Part shown: piece by piece, positions 55,788 to 64,000 of the stretch | Position numbering within the stretch: position 1 is the first letter of the stretch | Layout: each line of letters starts with the position of its first letter | Source: Dipteris shenzhenensis | Lineage: Eukaryota; Polypodiophyta; Polypodiopsida; Gleicheniales | Length of the DNA: 64,000 nucleotides | NCBI GenBank assembly: GCA_047967505.1 | Contig: CM106538.1 | Reading direction: 5' to 3' (one strand) | The notes under the pieces: generated by a model | The model's database searches: none | What the model was told of the DNA's origin: nothing | Seen by the model: the letters and a program-made list of their open reading frames with translations, nothing else | Translations under genes and position numbers: made by a program

Positions 55788-58464
55788 GAAAAAGAATGCA
55801 AATTGGGGTGCAAATCAAAAGGAAGAGAGTCCAAGGGAGGACAAAGGAAAAGTGAAGATCGAGGAGATCAATGCAGTCACACATGATAGTGACAATGACG
55901 TTCTCTTCATGTCTAGTTTATCTGCAGAGTTGCTTACCACTTCAAATTATGCATATTCCCAAGATTGGATTTTGGATTCTAGTGCTTCATTCCATGTTAC
56001 TCCCCATAGGGAATGGTTCTCCACTTATGATAGTGGAAAGACAGGTTGTGTGCATCTTGGAAATGACTATGCATGTGACATAGTGGGAGTAGGTGACATA
56101 AAGTTTTCTTTTGCAAATGGGTCTGCATTTATTTTGAAACATGTGAGACATGTGCCTAAGTTGACCAAGGGTCTTATTTCAATGGGTCAGCTAGATGATG
56201 CTGGTTTTCACACCACTTTTGGCTTTCAGAGTTGGAAAATTCAGAAGGGCTCTATGCTTTTGGCCAAGGGTGCCAAGTGTGGGACTTTGTATCCCTTACA
56301 TGTATCAGGGGTATTTGATCATGTTGTTGCAATAACCGAGCAGCCAAGCACTTCTTTGTGGCATTACAGGTTGGGGCACATGAGCCAGAATGGAATGAAA
56401 CTCTTATCCCATTTGGGTTATGTACCGCATTTGAGTTTCTCTCATTTTGAATTTTGTGAGCACTGTCTCTATGGGAAGCAGACTAAATCAGCCCATAAAA
56501 GAAGGGGAAAGAAAGAGTTTGAAAAGCTTGATTTGGTGCATTCAGACGTATGTGGTCCCATGCCTACACGGTCATTAGGCAAGGCTGAATACTATGTGAC
56601 ATTCATTGATGATGCAACTAGGAAAGTGTGGGCTTATGCTATAGCTCGGAAGAGTGATGTGTTCCAGGTATTTCAGAAATGTCTGGCCTTGGTTGAGAAT
56701 CAGTCAGGTAGAACGCTTAAATGCCTACGGACTGACAATGGTGGAGAGTATCTCTCTCATGACTTTCAGTATTTCTGTGATACACGTGGGATTAAGAGGG
56801 AGCTCACATCCCCTCATACTCCAGAGCAAAATCCAGTTGCAGAAAAGATGAACCGTACCATTCAAGAAAGGTTGCAATGCATGCTTTCCAATGCAAGTCT
56901 TTCTGGTGGTTTTTGGGCTGAGGCAATGAAGACTGCAGTGCATGTGATCAATAGATCACCTAGTAAGAGTTTGGATGGTGGTATTCCTAAAGAGGCATGG
57001 AGTGGCAAGAAGCCCTCTTACTCTCATTTGCGTATATTTGGGTGTGAGGCATATGTACATGTGTCGAAAGAGCTTCGAAAGAAGCTAGATCCTAAGTCTA
57101 AAAAATGCATCTTTCTGGGTTATGGTGAAAGTGGAGAGATGGGCTATCGTCTCTGGGATCCAGAAGCAGAGAAGATCATACGCAGCCATGATGTAGTCTT
57201 CAATGAGAAGAAGATGCATAAGACACCCTTGAGGGATGTGAAAATGAGGAGAATCACTTTCCAGGATGTGAATCCACTTGCATATGTTGATAGACAGCAA
57301 GCTGTCCATGCACCAAATGTGCAAGAAATGGTACCACCAAGTACTCCCACAGGTATACAATCAAGGGTAGATGATGGATCATCTATTGGTGGAAATGATG
57401 AGCCAAATGTGGCTGATATGCAGGTGGGACAGCAAGCTGAAATGCCCTTGAGAAGATCATCTAGAGTGTCTAGACCACCTGATAGGTTTGTTCCAGGGGT
57501 AGACTATGTGATGCTTACTGATTGCAGGGAGCCTTCTTGCTACAGAGAGGCTATGATGTGCGAGGATCAACACAAGTGGGAGTATGCTATGCAATTAGAG
57601 GTGAGTTCACTTATGAAGAATAAGACTTGGGACTTGGTTTCTTTGCCACATGGAAAGAAAGCATTGCCATGTAAATGGGTCTACAAAATGAAGGTCACAG
57701 GTGATGATGTGCCTAGGTACAAGGCCCGTTTGGTCGCTAAACGGTTCAAGCAAGAGAAGGGTGTGGACTTTGATGAGATATTCTCTCCGGTTGTGAAGAT
57801 GACCACACTTAGATGCATGCTTGGACTAGTGGCATTAGAGGATATGGAGCTTATGCAGATGGATGTCACGACAGCTTTCTTGCATGGGGATTTGCATGAG
57901 GAAATTTACATGGTGCAGCCGGAAGGCTTTGAAGAAAAGGGCAAAGAGCATTTAGTTTGCAAGCTGAAGAAGAGTCTCTATGGTCTTAAGCAAGCACCTA
58001 GAGAATGGTATCAGAAGCTTGATGCTTTCATTCGGTCCCAGGGTTTTAGAAGGAGTGAAATTGATCACTACCTCTACACTAAAAGGGCTAAGGATAATAG
58101 CCTGATAATCTTGGCACTATATGTGGATGATATGCTATTGGCTAGCAAGAATACTTATGAGCTAGATGCATTAAAGGCCAAGTTGCATGAGGCCTTTGAT
58201 ATGAAGGATTTGGGACTTGCAGGTCATATTCTTGGTATGCGCATCACGCGTGATCGGAGTAAGAAACTCCTTTGGCTTTCACAGAAGGAGTATGTTACAA
58301 AAGTATTGCAGTGTTTCAATATGGAGGGGGGGAAGGCAGTGAGTACTCCATTGCCTCCATATGTGAAACTGAGTCATACAGATAGTCCCAAATCAGATGA
58401 GGAGAGGGCCATGATGGCCAAGGTTCCTTATGCATCAGCGGTTGGAGTCTTATGTATGCTATGA
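55788..58464 (+). pseudogene. Copia pol: protease, integrase and reverse transcriptase
   Basis: Using 55852 as residue 1: protease loop WILDSSASFH at residues 39-48, where the catalytic D-S-G has become D-S-S. The pre-integrase H-H-C-C zinc region (LWHYRLGHM, CEHC) is near 167-210. The integrase core has its Asp residues at about 230 (HSDVCGP) and 294 (TDNGGE) and its Glu in NPVAEKMNRT at about 330. The chromodomain-less C-terminus is followed by RT from about 600, with DVTTAFLHGDL and the catalytic YVDDM near 757. The frame ends at 58464 because one base is missing near 58446. Confidence 0.94.
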
Positions 58465-59078
58465 TAGCTACTAGACCAGACATTGCATTTGCAGTGGGAG
58501 TTGTTAGCCGGTATATGGCTAATCCAGGAAAGAGGCATTGGGAGGCAGTTAAGTGCATCATGAGGTACCTGAAGGGTACCAAGGAGATGTGCATCTGCTT
58601 TGGTAGAGGAGACATGCGTGTACTTGGGTACACAGATTCAGACTATGCAGGGCATGTGGATAGTAGGAGATCCACTTCTGGTTATGTGTTCACCTTTGCA
58701 GGTGGTGCAGTGTCGTGGATGTCTCATGCACAGAAGTGCGTTGCTTTGTCTAACACAGAGGCTAAGTATGTTGCAGCCACAGAGGGTTGCAAGGAGGCTA
58801 TATGGCTTGATCAGCTAGTGGGAGATTTGGGGACTCATACAGGTGTACCGACATTGCATAGTGATTCTATGAGTGCTATTCAGCTAGCACGGAATCCGGT
58901 CTTTCATGCAAAGACCAAACACATTGAGGTCAGGTACCATTTCATCAGGGAGGTACTTGAGGACAAGCGCATAGAGCTTGTCAAGGTTCATACAGATGAT
59001 AACCCTGCAGATATGCTGACGAAGAGTCTACCTAGTCAGCGGTTTGAGTATTGTCGTGTATTGATGGGCATTGGATAG
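58447..59078 (+). pseudogene. Copia RNase H and pol C-terminus
   Basis: Continues pol in another frame: YAMIATRPDIAFAVGVVSRY, then the RNase H signature GYTDSDYAG (Asp), LSNTEAKYVA (Glu), LHSDSMSAI (Asp) and TKHIEVRYHFIRE with VHTDDNPADMLTK at the end. All catalytic residues are present. Stop at 59076-59078. Confidence 0.93.
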
Positions 59079-59120
59079 TGTGCTCACTGGTTGTTCTCCC
59101 TTAAAGGCACATTGTCCTTT

Positions 59121-59130
59121 AAGTGGGAGG
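59121..59130 (+). promoter_or_regulatory. Copia polypurine tract
   Basis: AAGTGGGAGG immediately before the 3' LTR, the plus-strand primer position. Confidence 0.85.
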
Positions 59131-59131
59131 T

Positions 59132-59296
59132 TGTGGGGGTTAAAGGTCACCGTGCCTTTACCCCAGTTATGTACAATACTCAAACACATATATAAATGAA
59201 TGAAAAAGAAGATTAGGGTGGTTCTGCACCCACCAAAACTTGTGTGGCTCTCTGTTTCTCTCTCTCCCTCTTCCGTTTTTTCTTCCATTGAGAGCA
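59132..59296 (+). repeat. Copia 3' LTR
   Basis: 165 bp, TG...CA. About 97% identical to the 5' LTR. Confidence 0.92.
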
Positions 59297-60129
59297 TTCA
59301 AGGAGTGACACTCATGAAATGTGGGTGAGGTTCAAGCAATGAGTGTGAGTGAGTTATGGGGCGAGGAAAAAGTCAAATAAACAAGGTGGCAAGGGCATGC
59401 CTTCATTTTTCCTTTGCATTTGGTCAACATGACTTCTTTGAACTTGAGGTTAGTGCTAAGTACTATGTTAGTCCCTAACCTTAACCTATTATCATTTATT
59501 GTTAAGTATTGTGTCAATCCCTAACCCTAACTTATTATAAGTTGTTAATGGGGGTTGAAGGAGGGGCGTTGGCCATTTTAGATATGGGGAAAAAAATCCC
59601 AAAGATCCGGAAAAAGAGAGACTTGAGTAGCTAGTAAACCCGAGGGAATAACAATGCTCAAAGTGGAGTCGGCGGTAGTGGGCCTTGGAATGAGGAAGGT
59701 CTATCGTCCAGTGTCTTTTCTAAGGGGAATCAATAGACAGCTAGGTAGCTAGGCGGTGGGTAACGCATCATACACAGAAAGAAACAGGGAGAGTGAGAGA
59801 GAGTGCTGGGAGTGAGTTATCCACAAGTCGATCACGCTCGCAGCCCAACACCCCGCTTTTACACTGCCGTGAGTGAGCTCTTCTTAACGACCCACATATC
59901 AATGGCCACTGCCGTCGCCTAGTTTCGTCTCTCCCTATTCCTCCTCATTATCGCGCGTTATCGTTGTCAATTTGCTCCGGCCCTCCTCCAGCTGGCCCGT
60001 GGACTTCTTCTGCACGGACCAGGGTGGCTGGAGGAGGATGAGGTTAGGGATGAGAGCCGTAAGCACATCTAGCCTGTATGGTTCTACTTATTGAAAGTGA
60101 ATCCTTGAGTTGAGCTTTTCTCCTGCAAG
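59297..60129 (+). promoter_or_regulatory. Upstream region of the glucanase gene
   Basis: A ~46-bp tandem duplication at 59457-59550 carries CCCTAACCTTAACC and CCCTAACCCTAAC. From 59640 the sequence becomes GC-richer, with a GA-rich patch at 59785-59815. No convincing TATA box was seen. The promoter extent is unknown. Confidence 0.4.
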
Positions 60130-61526
60130 ATGATGGTTCATGGGAGCGAGATCTGGATGTCCTCCCTTATCGCCTTGTGCATTCTCTCAGGTAAATCACT
60201 GTCATCTTGTATCCTCATAATCCTTGACTTGGGCATGGGCTTGGTCCATGAAGAAAGGCAGGCACAATTGCACCTAAAGCATAGGATTTCTTTTGTAATA
60301 ATTTGTTGTCCATGGCACGAGGATTCTCTGATTAATCACTGCTAGTCTGACAATGAGAAGCTGTTGATGGTTGCAATGGTGGTTAAAACCCTCGTCACTT
60401 CCTTGCAGGCTTCTCTACCTGCGCAGGTGCCAGTTCGGCCACCGTCGGGATTAATTACGGTATGGTCGCCAACAACCTTCCATCACCTTCTCAGGTAGTG
60501 AGGATCATCCAATCCATTCCAGTCACCAAAGCCAAGATCTTCTCCGCCAACTCCTCGGTACTCCAGGCCTTTGGCAATTCAGGGATCTCGTTTATTGTAG
60601 GCATTGGCAACGAAGACATCGCCAGCCTCACCAATTCCCAATATGCCACCAATTGGATACAAGACAACGTAGCCATATACCTGCCCAGTACACAAATTGT
60701 TGGCTTGGCTGTTGGCAATGAGGTCTTCACTGGCACCGACACGCAGCTCATGGCGAACTTGCTTCCTGCAATGCAGAACCTGCACTCGGCTCTAGCAAGT
60801 TTGAACCTGGACGGTCAAGTTCTTGTTTCTACGCCACATTCGCTGGGTATCCTCTCAAATTCATTTCCTCCATCACAAGGGGTCTTCGTCTCTGCGCTCG
60901 CATCTTCTTACCTTATGCCTCTGTTGGCGTTTCTCTCCCAAACCAACGCACCATTCATGATCAACGCTTATCCCTTCTTTGCCTACAAAGCCAGCCCCAG
61001 TACCGTCTCTTTGCCATATGCCCTCTTTCAATCTAACAATGGAACAACCGACCAAAACACGGGGCTCGTCTATTACAACATGCTGGATGCGCAGGTTGAT
61101 GCAGTGTATTTTGCTCTGCAGGCCTTGGGTTACACGAATGTGGAGGTGATTGTGACAGAGACCGGATGGCCATCCGCTGGCGACCCAGACGAGCCTGGGG
61201 CTACGCTGCAAAACGCTCAGGCCTACAATGGCAATCTGATGCAACGTCTCGCAACCAACAAAGGCACGCCTCGGCGTCCGGACATGCCCCTGGAGGCTTA
61301 CATCTTCGCGTTGTTCAACGAGGATGAAAAGCCGGGCCCAACTTCGGAGCGCAACTATGGGCTCTTCAAGCCTGATGGCACCCAGGCATACAGCCTGGGC
61401 TTGGAGTATCCTCTGCCCTCGACAGTCTACGTCTCTGTTTCTGAATCGGCGCGCCGAGAGGCTCCGGAATTGGTGTTCTGGTGCAATGCTTTGCTTCTTT
61501 CCTTCGGATGTTTCCTGATTTGCTGA
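60130..61526 (+). CDS. Glucan endo-1,3-beta-glucosidase (glycoside hydrolase family 17), probably secreted and GPI-anchored
   Basis: Hydrolyses internal beta-1,3 links of glucans such as callose in the cell wall or apoplast. Two exons, 60130-60190 and 60409-61526, with a GT-AG intron (60191-60408) inside the signal-peptide region, the usual place in plant GH17 genes; total 392 codons. Residues 1-30 form a signal peptide (SSLIALCILS core); the mature part begins near TVGINYGMVANNLPSP. The proton donor is Glu125 (AVGNEVF) and the nucleophile Glu271 (VTETGWPS). GLFKPDGTQAYSL precedes a hydrophobic tail, about 375-392 (LVFWCNALLLSFGCFLIC), typical of a GPI signal. No CBM43/X8 module. Possible N-glycosylation at Asn68 and Asn231. 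No frame damage, so likely functional. Confidence 0.95.
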
Positions 61527-64000
61527 TGATCTCTATGCGGGAAAACGAATTAATCCATGAAGGAAACTGCTCTGTGCAGCGCAGTCGAAGTCAATTTGTC
61601 CTCGCCGATGAGGAAAACAAGGATCGATGCCTCAACGTCATGTTTGCGCGAGGTAGAGACAGCCATGGATTCATCAGCAAATTGGAAACTATTCAGCTGC
61701 AGTGTGGACTTGTCTGTAGCTCATTCACAATTGTCCCTTATTATTCACGTAGGCGGCTTTCTTCGTTGAATTCTTTCTTAGAATGCAATGAACCCATTTA
61801 TTTGTTCTACGAGTTTTTCTCATATAAAGTCACATTGCCAAAAAATGTCTAGATTCAATGTCACCCCAGCTGTGGCATCTCCCTCGTGAGATACCTTTAT
61901 CTGACATTTCAATTAGGAACCATTTTTAAAAGCAAAGGTCCATGATAAAATTTGCGTGAACATCAACATATACATATATCTTCTTTTCCAAAAGCTCCAT
62001 TCTTATAGATAAAGAAAGTTAGAGCTTAGTATTGAATACTCATTAATACATTTTTCTAATTGAATTGTTTTTCATATATCTCATGCCATCACATACATGT
62101 TCTTAGGAGTTGGGATTCCATCTTTGCACGTCTCTCAAAAGGCATTATATAAAAGCAAAGTGGTAATAGTGCCACCCACTTGATCACCAAATGTTCTAGA
62201 CATTCTCTTTTTAAGACATGCCTTCTTGTTAATGATGTTCAAATAGAGGTCTCATTATTACATTGTTACATTTAGCTTCAGTCAATGTTGTGGCATATTG
62301 ATACGAAAAATGAGTATGTTATACACGATCACTAGTGGGGTCAATTATGTGCTCATGTTCAAATTATGTAAGCAATGGATCATTTGCAATGTAATTAATT
62401 TACTAGGTGCATCTTTTGCAACATGCTTGAAGTTGCTAGATTCATATTTTGTTTATCCTCTACATAACCTATGGATTGCAATAAACAATGATATCAACCA
62501 ATCAAAGAAACAAGTGATGAGATATCTTATCATGATATTAAAACCTTGAGAAAAAACATTAGAGTTGATATTAAAATCTTGAGGAAAAAAAGAAGCTAGT
62601 GATCATAATAAAGTTTGGAGAAAAAAAGAGTTTGAGATGTACCATATGCCATCAGCAAGCTTAAAGTAATGTTATATTTTATAATATCATGTAATCACAC
62701 TTCTTAGGCATATTCTTTAGCGTTAACACATAAACATGATTGTGGCCCATATTACAAAGTGATTGTGGTCACCTAGTAATCAAGTGATTAACTACTAACA
62801 CAAGGGTACTATGGGGAATATAAGCATCTTGCCTATAAAACCATATATGTGTTAAGACAATAAAAAGATCTTTCCAAAAAAATAAAATAAAGTCTATCAT
62901 TGGTAAATAGCTAGCAAGAAATCAAGTTTATCATCATGTATTAGGTTTATCAAATGTAAAACTAGGTAAAGTAAGTTATAAGGGCCATATATTAAAAATA
63001 GAAATTTATTAAAAGAAATAAAGGTGTGATCTAGATGTGGGTAAGTATTCTAAAAATAAATATATTATTGTTATGACACATACTATAGGACAAGCTAGTA
63101 GCCATGCCTTTGGTATAGTAATAGTACACACATCAGACTTGCTCTTAAAGGAAAAGAAACTAATAGATTTGAGGTATCACAAACTAGTGAATCAAATTCT
63201 TGGTGATGAAAAGACATAAACAAATCATTAAGAAATTTTCTCTTCGAAATTATATCCACAAATAATTGGCCTCAACAAGATACCCATAATTATTGGTGTG
63301 GGTCACTTAAGTGTGGATGTCAATGCTTCAAAATTGTGAAAATGAATAGATCACAAGTGTGGATGGATGTGGGCAAAAAGAACTCTCACTATGTTATTTC
63401 ATGTGGACTTATACAAAAGGTAGAGTAAACATGGACAAGTAATCACCTCACAATGGGAGTGTATAAAGGTAGGAATAGTTACCCTTTATAGATGGTGGAG
63501 GATCATTGTGATTACAATGTGGGATCCATGATCCTACACATGGTGCCCCTAGGGTGGCCATGTTTCTCTTGGTAAGCTCTATTGGTGACCTTTGTGCTCC
63601 ACATCATGATGGCACATCCTAAACTCTTGTAGAGTCCACTTTAGTGCCTCTTGGAGTAACCTCATGAGGCTCACACTCATCTAAGGATTTACTTTGATCT
63701 AAGTGTCAACATGTTAGGACCCTTACCTCACCATTAAGAGTATGGTGCATTGTGTTTTGGAATGTGGGGTGGGGGAAAGGTGCATAGTACATGAAAATCC
63801 TATACATCATTCGCATTCGAGGGGATTATTAAGCCCCTTCTTTATAAATCTTAGGCCTTAAAAACAAACCCTTAATTCTTATGGGTCATTGTTTGCTTGG
63901 GTGTAGCCATTTTTGGTGAGGTTCAGGGATTTTTCTGTATATAGTTATATTGCATGACCCATAACTTATGCATTGCTCAACGGAATTCAGCAAACTTTGT
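61527..64000. other. 3' flank of the glucanase and AT-rich intergenic DNA
   Basis: No second gene is supported. A short repeat 'attaaaa(c/t)cttgag(g/a)aaaaaa' occurs at about 62537 and 62571. Small plus-strand frames (62298-62549, 63037-63219) have no family signature. Confidence 0.4.

Larger units (their letters stand above)
53377..59296 (+). mobile_element. Ty1/copia LTR retrotransposon (Tork/Tnt1-like), complete but inactive
   Basis: LTRs 53377-53540 and 59132-59296, a primer-binding site, gag, protease, integrase, reverse transcriptase, RNase H and a polypurine tract are all in copia order. LTRs differ by about five substitutions and one indel. No target duplication is visible (ATTGT before, TTCAA after). 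At least four frame breaks and a protease active-site change make it non-functional. Confidence 0.95.

Noticed and set aside
61481-61852. Frame overlapping the 3' end of the glucanase
   Set aside because: It overlaps the glucanase in another frame and runs into its 3' flank; no domain.

Overview
The window looks like repeat-rich nuclear DNA of a land plant. The one ordinary gene is a spliced family 17 beta-1,3-glucanase with a secretory signal and a C-terminal hydrophobic tail. The transposons are plant types: a Tork/Tnt1-like Ty1/copia element primed by initiator Met-tRNA, LINEs, and CACTA-superfamily DNA transposons with Tnp2, DUF4218 and DUF4216 domains. Dense microsatellites and layered insertions suggest a large genome. 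A seed-free vascular plant such as a fern is possible, but the sequence alone does not prove it. Apart from the glucanase, almost everything is decayed mobile DNA or simple repeat.

Layout. 1-4222: right-hand part of a CACTA-like element (family 1). 4223-10209: anonymous DNA with a GA/GATA composite minisatellite, a degenerate ~335-bp tandem repeat and a near-perfect hairpin. 10210-24717: a LINE on the minus strand whose ORF1 is split by a family 1 element (14916-23983, target duplication CAA). That element is itself split by a second family 1 element (16124-19989, target duplication CTC). 24718-32560: CA, AT and GA/CT microsatellites. 32790-34256: a second, internally deleted LINE (minus). 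34260-40918: mostly anonymous, with a decayed transposase-like gene at 36852-39417 (minus) and a G-quadruplex-prone tract. 40919-47647: a CACTA element of a different family (family 2), with classical CACTACTACAAAA ends, AAATGGCA arrays, an inverted duplication of its last exon and a seven-copy 181-bp satellite. 47648-49300: a Z-DNA-prone tract and unique sequence. 49355-53370: a gag-protease remnant (minus). 53377-59296: a nearly complete but multiply broken copia element. 60130-61526: the glucanase gene. 61527-64000: AT-rich DNA with nothing recognised.

The main point of interest is family 1. Five of its ends can be aligned and begin CACAACAA rather than CACTA. It duplicates three target bases. 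It carries two divergently transcribed genes: a Tnp2/DUF4218/DUF4216 transposase one way and a second, TnpA-like gene the other way. Degenerate ~12-bp motifs (core CGTCTATA / TATAGACG) lie at both ends and again in the central divergent promoter. All three copies here lack the central Tnp2 catalytic region, so they would depend on a helper encoded elsewhere. The nesting order (LINE, then outer element, then inner element) is fixed by reading across the target-site duplications.
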